Source of the DNA: JBFILW01 sp041612005
GTDB lineage: Bacteria; Gemmatimonadota; Gemmatimonadetes; Palauibacterales; Palauibacteraceae
Direction of reading: 5' to 3'
Length of the DNA: 19,132 nt
NCBI GenBank assembly: GCA_041612005.1
Contig: JBFILW010000032.1
Location: forward strand, 1-19,132
The notes under the pieces are model-generated. The model was not told the DNA's origin. It made no database searches and saw nothing but the letters and a program-made list of their open reading frames with translations. Shown here one piece after another: positions 7,577 through 13,757 of this stretch. Position 1 is the first letter of the stretch. The number at the start of each line of letters is the position of its first letter. The position numbers and the translations under genes were made by a program.

Positions 7577-7589
7577 ACGCTCCTCCTGC
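7558..7589 (+). terminator. Perfect 12-bp stem at the end of the split-paralogue operon
   Basis: GCAGGAGGAGCG (7558-7569) and CGCTCCTCCTGC (7578-7589) pair exactly around an 8-base loop that contains the TAG stop. No T-tract follows, so it is either a non-canonical terminator or a 3'-end protecting hairpin. Confidence 0.5.
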
Positions 7590-7594
7590 GGGAG

Positions 7595-7620
7595 TACCTC
7601 GGGGGGGGCTTGCCGAGGTA
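7595..7620. terminator. Second hairpin between convergent genes
   Basis: TACCTCGG (7595-7602) and CCGAGGTA (7613-7620) form an 8-bp stem around a G-rich 10-base loop, only 5 bases after the first hairpin. It lies between the plus-strand gene ending at 7576 and the minus-strand lipoprotein gene ending at 7656. There is no T-tract on either side. Confidence 0.35.
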
Positions 7621-7655
7621 TCCATTGACCACGACGCAGTCTCGAGTATCACGTC

Positions 7656-7904
7656 TCAGTCAAGCGCGGCCGCTCCGTTGCTCCGCGCGTTCTTGTCACG
7701 CTGCCGCTCGCCCACCTGGGAGCCCGCATCCTGCTGAGCCTGTTCGGCGGTGGCCTCGGCCTCGATCTGGATCGCCGTCTCGGGCCCAAGCGGGTTGTCG
7801 GTGCAACCGGCGGCACCGAGAATCAGCACACCCGACGTGGCGGCGATCATCACCGCCCACTCGATCCGGCGCTTGATCTCTTTCAGTCTCATCGCGTCTC
7901 TCAT
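7656..7904 (-). CDS. Small predicted lipoprotein
   Basis: This 82-aa protein starts at ATG 7904, chosen because AGGAG stands six bases upstream; an ATG at 7892 is possible. A basic N-terminus (RLKEIKRRIEW) is followed by a hydrophobic stretch and a lipobox LGAAGC, giving a mature lipoprotein that begins CTDNPLGPE. The remaining ~48 residues are low in complexity and rich in A, E, Q and D (EAEATAEQAQQDAGSQ), and probably unstructured. No family is recognised. It stands alone, facing the split-paralogue operon tail to tail, with 190 bp upstream before the next minus-strand gene end. A short tethered outer-membrane peptide is the safest description. Confidence 0.65.
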   Translation of the reverse strand: MRDAMRLKEIKRRIEWAVMIAATSGVLILGAAGCTDNPLGPETAIQIEAEATAEQAQQDAGSQVGERQRDKNARSNGAAALD

Positions 7905-8094
7905 CGTTCTCTCCTGTCGCCGAGCGACTCGTGGCATTTCCGTCGGCGATCCCGTGCTCCGCTTGCTCGGGCTCTTATCGTCGGCGTCTAGGGGAAGCGT
8001 ACGAATCGTGGGTCACGCGGCGGTCCCGCCTGCGTCAGTCCCGGGTGACGGTGTCGTAAGATGCTGCGGAGAAGAGACTTAAAAGGTGTTCTGT
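7905..8094. other. Intergenic region between lipoprotein and DUF2490-like genes
   Basis: These 190 bases hold the lipoprotein ribosome binding site (AGGAG at 7911-7915) and an imperfect GC-rich hairpin at 8015-8035 (ACGC-GGCGG against CCGCC-T-GCGT). The hairpin may end the minus-strand operon that stops at 8095, but it has no T-tract. No convincing promoter or RNA gene is visible. Confidence 0.35.
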
Positions 8095-8835
8095 TTACTG
8101 GGCAATGAACGGCCGGTTATGCCGCACGTCGATCCGAAACATGATCGTTGTGGTCCGGAAGTCACCCCCGGCCTCGGTGTCCCGTGACTTCTCAAAGATC
8201 AGGCTCGCATCGCCGGACCACTCCTGGTTGACGATGTACGAGATGCCGGCCGCGAGACGCAACGTGCTGCCGAACTGCTCCTGGATGTCACCGCGGTCCG
8301 AGAAAAAGAGCTCGGCCGAGAGCGGCACCGAGACCCGGTTATAGCCGGTCACGTGTTCGAGAAGGTCGCCGATCGGAATCGCCGTACTGAGCCGGTACCG
8401 GAGTCGCAGGCTGACAGCGGGGCTGGACCCGGTCTGAAACACGAAGCGCTCCTCGAGGCGGACGAGCTGGCGGAGGTCGACCTTTCCGAATCGGGGCCAG
8501 ATGAACTGCCCTCCTTGGTACGGCCGGAGCTCGAACTGATTGACACCCGTTTGGAACGTGTAAAAGAATCGAAGTCCGCCTCTCGCGTCGATCGAGCGGT
8601 TGAAGAGATACCGGGCCGTGCCGTCCAGCTGCAGCCTCGTGTAGGCGGCCGGGTCGTCGGCCTGAAACCTCAACCCGGTGTCACCACCCGGCTGCCACTT
8701 GCCGCGCGGTTTCCAGGTCTGGTGAAACACGGGCCAGAGCTGAAAAACCGTCTCGTCCTGGGCGGTGAGTGGGGACGGCGCGAGGAAGAGTGCCGTCACA
8801 CATCCGAGCCCGAAGGCCGCAACGAGCTGCCGCAC
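8095..8835 (-). CDS. DUF2490-like outer-membrane beta-barrel protein
   Basis: This 246-aa protein starts at GTG 8835 with a signal peptide ending near PLTAQDE (residues about 1-25). The rest alternates polar and hydrophobic residues in short strands, with features typical of DUF2490: a W-rich opening (FQLWPVFHQTWKPRGKW), R-rich paired strands (LRQLVRLEERFVFQ, VSLRLRYRLSTAIPI) and a final aromatic-containing strand (TTTIMFRIDVRHNRPF). A small outer-membrane barrel of about 10-12 strands is likely; no substrate is known for the family. No clear Shine-Dalgarno precedes the start, but it lies 22 bases after the OPT transporter stop on the same strand, so it is probably translated from the OPT message. 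It could be the outer-membrane partner of that transporter, which is inference. Confidence 0.7.
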   Translation of the reverse strand: MRQLVAAFGLGCVTALFLAPSPLTAQDETVFQLWPVFHQTWKPRGKWQPGGDTGLRFQADDPAAYTRLQLDGTARYLFNRSIDARGGLRFFYTFQTGVNQFELRPYQGGQFIWPRFGKVDLRQLVRLEERFVFQTGSSPAVSLRLRYRLSTAIPIGDLLEHVTGYNRVSVPLSAELFFSDRGDIQEQFGSTLRLAAGISYIVNQEWSGDASLIFEKSRDTEAGGDFRTTTIMFRIDVRHNRPFIAQ

Positions 8836-8857
8836 CGGGACGAGCTGCGACGACGAC

Positions 8858-10816
8858 CTACTGTTCGGAACGTGCCGGACGCCGGAGCACGTGCCATACG
8901 AGGAGCCCGACGATCGCCGCGACGGTCAGCAGCGCCAGCGCCTGCTGCGCGGCCGGCGGGATCGACGGCGGGAAGCCGGCAAGCGGCTGACCGCCCCGAG
9001 ATACCACCCAGATGGCGAGCACAACGCCGGTCAATCCTCCTCCGCCGACGAGTCCCGATCCGAACAGGACGCCCTCTTCGCGGCGGCGCTCCCTCTCTTC
9101 CGGGACTTGGCCGCGGGTGAGGTAGTACCGCGTGAGGCCGCCCACGAACACCGCCGCCATTGTCGAGAGAGGCAGGTAGACGCCGACCGCGAAGGCCAGC
9201 ACCGGGATCTTGAAGAACATCGAGATGATTCCGATGCCGACTCCGATGAAGATCAGGGTCCACGGGAGATTCTGATCGAGCACGCCGTCGATGACGAGCT
9301 TCATCAAGACGGATTGAGGGGCCGGCAGTTCCTCGCCGCCCAGACCTCCGGGCGTCCCCTGGTTCAGCAGGATTACCACGATCGCCACGATTCCGGAGCA
9401 GGTGATCACCCCGACCAGCTCGCCGATCTGCTGCAGGCGAGGGGTCGCTCCCAGTATGAAACCGGTCTTGAGGTCCTGCGACGTGTCGCCCGCGATCGAT
9501 GCCGCGATGCAGACCGCCGTACCCACCATGAGCGCCGTCGCCTTGCCCGCCAGGTCGGTCCAGCCGAAGGCCAGGAAGATCGCGCTGGTAGCTAGCAGCG
9601 TGGCGATGGTCATGCCGGACGTCGGATTCGAGGTGACCCCGACGAGCCCCACGATCCGCGAGCTCACGGTTACGAAGAAAAAGGCGAACACGGCGATCAG
9701 CACGGACGCCACGAAGCGGACCGGAATCGAGTCCAGGTACCCGAGGATCCCCGGCACGAAGGTGAGTACCGCGAGGATCCCGATCAGAAAGTACGCGATG
9801 GTGCGAAAGGAGAGATCGCGATCGGTTCGCGGCACCTCGAGCTTGCTCACCCCGGTGGAGATCTGACTCACGCCGAGCTTGAACGACTCGATCATGGTCG
9901 GAATGGACTTGATCAGAGTGATGATGCCGGCCGTCGCCACGGCCCCCGCCCCGATGTAGCGCACGTACCGGTGCCAGATTTCCCCGGGCGCCATGTCGCG
10001 GATCAGGTGCTCGGTCTCAGGATAAAACGGCTGAGACAGACCGGCGCCCCAGATATTGATGAGCGGGATGATGATGAGCCACGAGAGGGCCGCTCCCGCG
10101 ACCATCACGGTCGCGATCCGGATCCCGAGGATATAGCCGACCCCGATCAGGGGCGGGGAGACGCTGATCGCAAGCTGGGCCTTGAGCGGCAGCACCACGC
10201 TGAAGCTCCCGAGCACGAACTTGAACCCATCGGTGATCAGCTTGAACAGCATGCCGACGCCGAGTCCCCAGAACACGCCGCGCGCCTGGCTGCCGCCGCC
10301 CTCGGCCGCGACGAGCACCTCGGCGCAGGCCATGCCCTCGGGGTAGGGGAGCTTTCCGTGCTCCCGAACGATCAGATAGCGCCGGAGCGGGATCATGGCG
10401 AGGATGCCGAACAGGCCGCCCGCCATGGTGAGAAGCGTGATCTGCGCCCAGGCGGGGCTCAGCCCCCACATGAATAGCGCCGGGATCGTGAACAGCACAC
10501 CTGAGGCGAGCGACGAGCTGGCCGAGCCCACCGTCTGCGACATGTTGGTCTCGAGGATGCTGTGCTGGAGACCGAAGGCGCTGAAGATGCGGAACGCCAC
10601 GACGGTGAGAACGGCGACGGGGATCGAGGTGCTGATCGTGAGGCCGGCCTTGAGGCCGAGGTACGTGTTGGCCGCCCCGAAGATCATGCCCAGGATGATG
10701 CCGGCCAGGACGGCCTTGAGGGTGAACTCGGTCAGCTTCTCGCCGTAGGTGAGCGGGACGTACTCCTCCCCTTCGGCGATCTCGTACGCATTGGGCGGGA
10801 GCTTTCTGGCTTCCAA
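8858..10816 (-). CDS. OPT superfamily oligopeptide (or metal-chelate) transporter
   Basis: This 652-aa polytopic protein has about 14-16 hydrophobic segments. Family marks include NTYLGLKAGLTISTSIPVAVL near the N-terminus, ILETNMSQTVGSASSSLASG, PYPEGMACAEVLVA and TSNPTSGMTIATLLATS. OPT proteins are inner-membrane secondary carriers moving peptides or metal-chelator complexes with protons; the substrate cannot be told here. I chose TTG 10816, giving the family-like start MEARKLPPNAYEIAEGEEYVP (first residue from TTG). GGGGAG lies six bases upstream. ATG 10864 is upstream in frame but sits inside the predicted -10 hexamer, so it should not be in the message. The frame stays open to 11080 with no protein-like sequence. 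It leads an operon with the DUF2490-like gene. Confidence 0.88.
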   Translation of the reverse strand: MEARKLPPNAYEIAEGEEYVPLTYGEKLTEFTLKAVLAGIILGMIFGAANTYLGLKAGLTISTSIPVAVLTVVAFRIFSAFGLQHSILETNMSQTVGSASSSLASGVLFTIPALFMWGLSPAWAQITLLTMAGGLFGILAMIPLRRYLIVREHGKLPYPEGMACAEVLVAAEGGGSQARGVFWGLGVGMLFKLITDGFKFVLGSFSVVLPLKAQLAISVSPPLIGVGYILGIRIATVMVAGAALSWLIIIPLINIWGAGLSQPFYPETEHLIRDMAPGEIWHRYVRYIGAGAVATAGIITLIKSIPTMIESFKLGVSQISTGVSKLEVPRTDRDLSFRTIAYFLIGILAVLTFVPGILGYLDSIPVRFVASVLIAVFAFFFVTVSSRIVGLVGVTSNPTSGMTIATLLATSAIFLAFGWTDLAGKATALMVGTAVCIAASIAGDTSQDLKTGFILGATPRLQQIGELVGVITCSGIVAIVVILLNQGTPGGLGGEELPAPQSVLMKLVIDGVLDQNLPWTLIFIGVGIGIISMFFKIPVLAFAVGVYLPLSTMAAVFVGGLTRYYLTRGQVPEERERRREEGVLFGSGLVGGGGLTGVVLAIWVVSRGGQPLAGFPPSIPPAAQQALALLTVAAIVGLLVWHVLRRPARSEQ

Positions 10817-10822
10817 GCGCGA

Positions 10823-10828
10823 CTCCCC
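10823..10828 (-). promoter_or_regulatory. Shine-Dalgarno supporting the TTG start of the OPT gene
   Basis: GGGGAG on the minus strand is followed by six bases and TTG at 10816. With the promoter placed at 10863-10891, this is the first well-placed site in the transcript. Confidence 0.6.
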
Positions 10829-10862
10829 GTTGTGGTGAGTGGGCGTTCCAGCCGGGCGCAGC

Positions 10863-10891
10863 ATTGTGGCCCGGCCTCCGCGGCTTGTCAA
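10863..10891 (-). promoter_or_regulatory. Predicted sigma70-type promoter of the OPT-DUF2490 operon
   Basis: On the minus strand a consensus -35 TTGACA (10891-10886) is followed by exactly 17 bases and CACAAT (10868-10863), four of six matches to the -10 consensus. Transcription should start near 10856, about 40 bases before TTG 10816. Confidence 0.6.
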
Positions 10892-10979
10892 AGTTTGGGA
10901 ATCGCTTGTCGCCCACGAACGCAGGCGGCAGATTACCCCAGACCGAACGGATCCTATTGCCTCCCAGAACGCTAGCCAC

Positions 10980-11210
10980 ATGACATTCTTATACGACAAA
11001 GAAACAGGCGATCGGCTGGGTGTGATCAGCCCGGCGCAGCTGCATTTCCTCAATGAGCAGCTGGAGGAGGAGTCGCTCATTGATCGCGACTACTACATCG
11101 ACCGCGCGACGATCGATCTGCTGCGGGAAGCGGGGGCGGACGAAGAGCTCGCGAACCTTCTCGAACAGGCGTTGGGCGACAGGGACGGCATCGAGGTGCG
11201 CTGGACATGA
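10980..11210 (+). CDS. Conserved small acidic protein, coupled to the ligand-gated channel
   Basis: This 76-aa protein starts at ATG 10980 (MTFLYDKETGDRLGVI). The open frame continues upstream to 10839, but that part overlaps the divergent OPT promoter. The protein is acidic, has no signal peptide or membrane segment, and looks helical, with segments LHFLNEQLEEESLID, TIDLLREAGADEELANLLEQAL and a final GIEVRW. I recall similar short hypothetical proteins of this length in other bacteria but no named function. No Shine-Dalgarno precedes the ATG (the bases before it are pyrimidine-rich), so it may be leaderless. Its stop overlaps the channel start as ATGA (11207-11210), so the two are translationally coupled. 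Confidence 0.7.
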   Translation: MTFLYDKETGDRLGVISPAQLHFLNEQLEEESLIDRDYYIDRATIDLLREAGADEELANLLEQALGDRDGIEVRWT

Positions 11211-12262
11211 TTCCGCTGGTGACCAGAGCCTCGAACCGCGTCCCCCGGGTTGGAACCTGGCTCGTTGCCGGTGCAGTGCTTCTATCACCGGCCGGACTCG
11301 TCGCTCAGGGCGCCAGCCGTTGCGAGGTGCCGCCCGGCATCAACGCCACCCGACCCGACCCGCCGGGAACTCCAACGGACGTCAGCGTCGGTCTGTGGGT
11401 CAACGACCTGCGCGGGATCAACGACGCCAATCAGTCGTATGACGCGGACCTCGTCATCCTGCTGAGCTGGACCGACCCGCGCCTCGACGCGGAGGGACTG
11501 AAGGATTGCCGCGTGCCGCTCAGCTCGGTGTGGAGTCCGCGTCCCACGTTCAGGAATGAGCGCGGCGCGAGCCGGAGCTTCGAAGAGGTGGTGACGATTC
11601 GCGACGGCGGCTTGATGGATTACGTGCAACGATACAACGGGGAGTTCACATCTCCGCTCCATCTCGAGGACTTCCCGTTCGATACGCAGGCCTTGGAGGC
11701 GTCGGTCGTGATGAGGGGCCTGGAGCCGGCTGAACTACGCTTCACGATCGACGACGAGACGGGTGCGGCGGAGACACTCTCGATCGCGGACTGGCTCCCC
11801 GGCGCCTCGACCGTCAACTTCGATCCGCTAGTAGTGGGGAAAGGCGTACGAGAGGTCGCGCAGGTGAATTTCACGATCCCGGCGGTCCGCAATCGGGCCT
11901 ACTACGTTCAGAAGATCTTTCTGCCGCTGTTCCTGATCGTCATGATGTCGTGGGCGGTGTTCTGGATCGATCCGGGGATCATGCCGGCGCAAATCGGAAT
12001 CTCGACATCCGCAGTGCTGACCCTGATCGCGTTTCTATTCAGCCTCGGCCAGCTGTTGCCGCGCCTGTCCTATCTGACGCGCGCCGATCGCTTCGTGATG
12101 GGTGCGACGATTCTGGTATTCGTGGCGTTTGGCGAGGCGCTACTGACGACGGGGCTGGCCTCCAAGGACCGCAAAGCCACGGCGCTGCGGATCGATCGCG
12201 CCGCGCGATTCGCGGTTCCGGTGCTCTTCGCCTGCGTCCTTCTGTACGCGTTCCTGCTCTAG
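11207..12262 (+). CDS. Prokaryotic pentameric ligand-gated ion channel (Cys-loop receptor homologue)
   Basis: This 351-aa subunit has a signal peptide (about 1-34), an extracellular ligand-binding domain (about 57-228) and four membrane helices. Marks: VSVGLWVNDLRGIND and LLSWTDPRL early in the domain; FPFDTQ (156-161), the Pro-containing turn of the Cys-loop, without its flanking cysteines, as in bacterial members; M1 about 233-254 (IFLPLFLIVMMSWAVFWI); pore helix M2 about 262-284 (QIGISTSAVLTLIAFLFSL); M3 about 295-315; M4 about 335-351. The expected product is a homopentameric channel in the inner membrane, opened by a ligand or protons. The acidic residue found at the inner mouth of the GLIC pore is not seen (Gln262 lies near there), so ion selectivity is uncertain. 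The last 123 bp overlap the hydrolase gene on the other strand. Confidence 0.9.
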   Translation: MIPLVTRASNRVPRVGTWLVAGAVLLSPAGLVAQGASRCEVPPGINATRPDPPGTPTDVSVGLWVNDLRGINDANQSYDADLVILLSWTDPRLDAEGLKDCRVPLSSVWSPRPTFRNERGASRSFEEVVTIRDGGLMDYVQRYNGEFTSPLHLEDFPFDTQALEASVVMRGLEPAELRFTIDDETGAAETLSIADWLPGASTVNFDPLVVGKGVREVAQVNFTIPAVRNRAYYVQKIFLPLFLIVMMSWAVFWIDPGIMPAQIGISTSAVLTLIAFLFSLGQLLPRLSYLTRADRFVMGATILVFVAFGEALLTTGLASKDRKATALRIDRAARFAVPVLFACVLLYAFLL

Positions 12263-13099
12263 GGTCGAGTCAGCGCGGGCGGGCGAGCCGCTCACGAAGT
12301 CGAGGACCCGGCGTTGAACATCGGGATGGCTCTTGATGTCCGAGTGGCCCAATCCGTCGGTCGAGAGGAGCTCTCCATGCCGGGCCGCTTCCGCGATGGC
12401 TGCACCGTGCGTCCAGGGAACCGTCCGGTCGTCGCGATCGTGCACGACGAGGAGCGGAGCCTCGAGGCCCGCGACGAGCCGGTCCGTCGCGAGCTCCTCC
12501 CAGTCGATCCGCAGCCGCTGGGCGAGCCGCTGACCCATGAGCTCGCACACATGGCGAGGAAAGCCGAGCATCTCGCCCACTTCCATCGAGAGGTCGATGA
12601 TATTCTGCGGTGGGGCGATCATGACCATCCGTTCGGCAATGAGACCATGCCGCGTCGCCAGCGCCACGGCCGGCGCCCCGAACGAATGAGCCAGAACCGC
12701 ACGCAGCGGTCCGACGGCTCGGCCCACCTGGAGCACGGCGCCCGCATAGTCCACCATGTTCGTGCGGGTGCCATCCGACTCTCCGTGGGCGGGAGCGTCG
12801 AAGGCCACAACTCGGAAGCCTCGCTCGATGAGCGGATCCACGAACATGGCCAGGCTGGCGGCGATGCCGCCCCAGCCGTGAAGTAGAAGAACGGTCGGCC
12901 CGGCGCCCCACGTCCAGCCGGACAGCCACCCGCTCCCGTAAGGGATGCGGAAGGGCGTCGACTGCGACTCGGGCTGCGGCTTGTCGCAGCGGCGGACTTT
13001 TTCCGGGGTCAGCAACGCCCTCTCGAACAGGCCGGCGGCCATGCCGGGAGCCGTGTACCCGAGCGTCCGCAATACGGATCTACGTATCAGTCGCACCAT
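12140..13099 (-). CDS. Alpha/beta-fold hydrolase
   Basis: This 319-aa protein has the hydrolase fold: oxyanion-hole motif HGWGG (74-78), FDAPAHGESDG (100-110), nucleophile elbow AHSFGA with Ser139, acid-loop VVHDRDD (218-224; the acid is probably Asp223 or 224) and His252 in GLGHSDI. The family spans esterases, lipases and related enzymes, so the substrate cannot be named. An N-terminal stretch of about 45 residues (IRRSVLRTLGYTAPGMAAGLFERALLTP) precedes the core and is probably cytoplasmic or membrane-associated. Recognisable sequence ends near VLDFVSGSP (about 272). The last ~45 residues are basic, unlike the family, and are the antisense reading of the channel gene end, so the ancestral stop was probably lost. 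The gene overlaps the upstream TetR gene by 20 bases and is likely its target. Confidence 0.82.
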   Translation of the reverse strand: MVRLIRRSVLRTLGYTAPGMAAGLFERALLTPEKVRRCDKPQPESQSTPFRIPYGSGWLSGWTWGAGPTVLLLHGWGGIAASLAMFVDPLIERGFRVVAFDAPAHGESDGTRTNMVDYAGAVLQVGRAVGPLRAVLAHSFGAPAVALATRHGLIAERMVMIAPPQNIIDLSMEVGEMLGFPRHVCELMGQRLAQRLRIDWEELATDRLVAGLEAPLLVVHDRDDRTVPWTHGAAIAEAARHGELLSTDGLGHSDIKSHPDVQRRVLDFVSGSPARADSTLEQERVQKDAGEEHRNRESRGAIDPQRRGFAVLGGQPRRQ

Positions 13100-13685
13100 T
13101 TATCGCGTCATCCAACAACCGGTCAAAGCTCGCGATCGTCCGCACTCTTGCCCCTGGGTCGCGAAACAGCCGATTGGTCATGTGATAGCCGAGGTAAATG
13201 CCGTACAGATCGTGCGCGAACTGCTTGCAGTCGAGGTCGGACCGGAACGCACCGGCCTCCACCGCCAGCTGTGCGGACAGCTCGAGCGTGGATAGCCATT
13301 CGCGTTGCGTCTCGACCAGGTAGTCACGCGCCGGACCGGGCTGGTCGTCCAGCTCAATCGCGGCGGCGACGAACAGGCAGCCGCCCCTGGGCCCGCTGGT
13401 GTCGCTCCACCCAAGCCAACCGTCGAACAGCCCACGCAGCCGTTCCACCCCACGGGGCTTTCGCAGGGCAGGGCGGACGACCGAATCCACGAAGCGCAGG
13501 ACACCCTGCTGCAGGGTGGCTACCTGGAGCGCCTCCTTGGAGCCGAAGTGCCGGAACAAGCCGCTCTTCGACATCCCCGTGTGCGTAGCGAGCTCGCCGA
13601 TCGTGAGGCCGTTCAGCCCCACGACGCTGGCGAGGTCGACCGCCTCCCGCAACACCGTGTCCCGAGTCGATTCACCCTTGGTCAT
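13080..13685 (-). CDS. TetR/AcrR family transcriptional regulator
   Basis: This is 201 aa from ATG 13685. A GTG at 13700 would add five residues but lies inside the promoter palindrome. The N-terminal helix-turn-helix (about 10-55) reads LASVVGLNGLTIGELATHTGMSKSGLFRHFGSKEAL, a clear TetR signature. The C-terminal part, with GGCLFVAAAIELDD and FRSDLDCKQFAHDLYGIYLGYH, is a ligand-binding and dimerisation domain of the kind found in YsiA/YxaF-like TetR proteins. No Shine-Dalgarno is present, and the promoter places the start of the message at or next to the ATG, so it looks leaderless. It overlaps the hydrolase start by 20 bases. The operator in its own promoter means it most likely represses itself and the hydrolase until an unknown ligand binds. 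Confidence 0.87.
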   Translation of the reverse strand: MTKGESTRDTVLREAVDLASVVGLNGLTIGELATHTGMSKSGLFRHFGSKEALQVATLQQGVLRFVDSVVRPALRKPRGVERLRGLFDGWLGWSDTSGPRGGCLFVAAAIELDDQPGPARDYLVETQREWLSTLELSAQLAVEAGAFRSDLDCKQFAHDLYGIYLGYHMTNRLFRDPGARVRTIASFDRLLDDAINGATDT

Positions 13686-13690
13686 GCGAC

Positions 13691-13719
13691 AAAAAAGCAC
13701 GAACGTTCGTGCGTGTCAA
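13691..13719 (-). promoter_or_regulatory. Promoter of the TetR-hydrolase operon
   Basis: On the minus strand TTGACA (13719-13714) is followed by a 17-base spacer and a T-only hexamer (13696-13691) in the -10 position. The spacer consists of one base plus the 16-bp palindrome. ATG 13685 is five bases after the -10, which fits a leaderless message. The -35 and spacing are strong, the -10 weak. Confidence 0.55.
13697..13712. promoter_or_regulatory. Perfect 16-bp palindrome, candidate TetR operator
   Basis: GCACGAACGTTCGTGC is its own reverse complement and fills the spacer between -35 and -10 of the TetR promoter. The ACGAACGTTCGT-type core and this position are typical of TetR-family operators. 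Binding there should block RNA polymerase. Confidence 0.78.
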
Positions 13720-13757
13720 GGGGTACAGTCAGGTGATTGAAACGGAACAGGTTATGG

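Noticed and set aside
8353..9595. Two long plus-strand frames (255 and 276 codons)
   Set aside because: They are antisense to the DUF2490-like and OPT genes, with products rich in R, D, E and G.
10906..10934. Plus-strand promoter TTGTCG-17-CAGATT for the channel operon
   Set aside because: Only three of six bases match at the -10, so it is no better than chance in this region.
10017..10979. 320-codon minus-strand frame overlapping the OPT gene
   Set aside because: It is the same strand in another frame. The product is R/G/H-rich, with none of the OPT helices.
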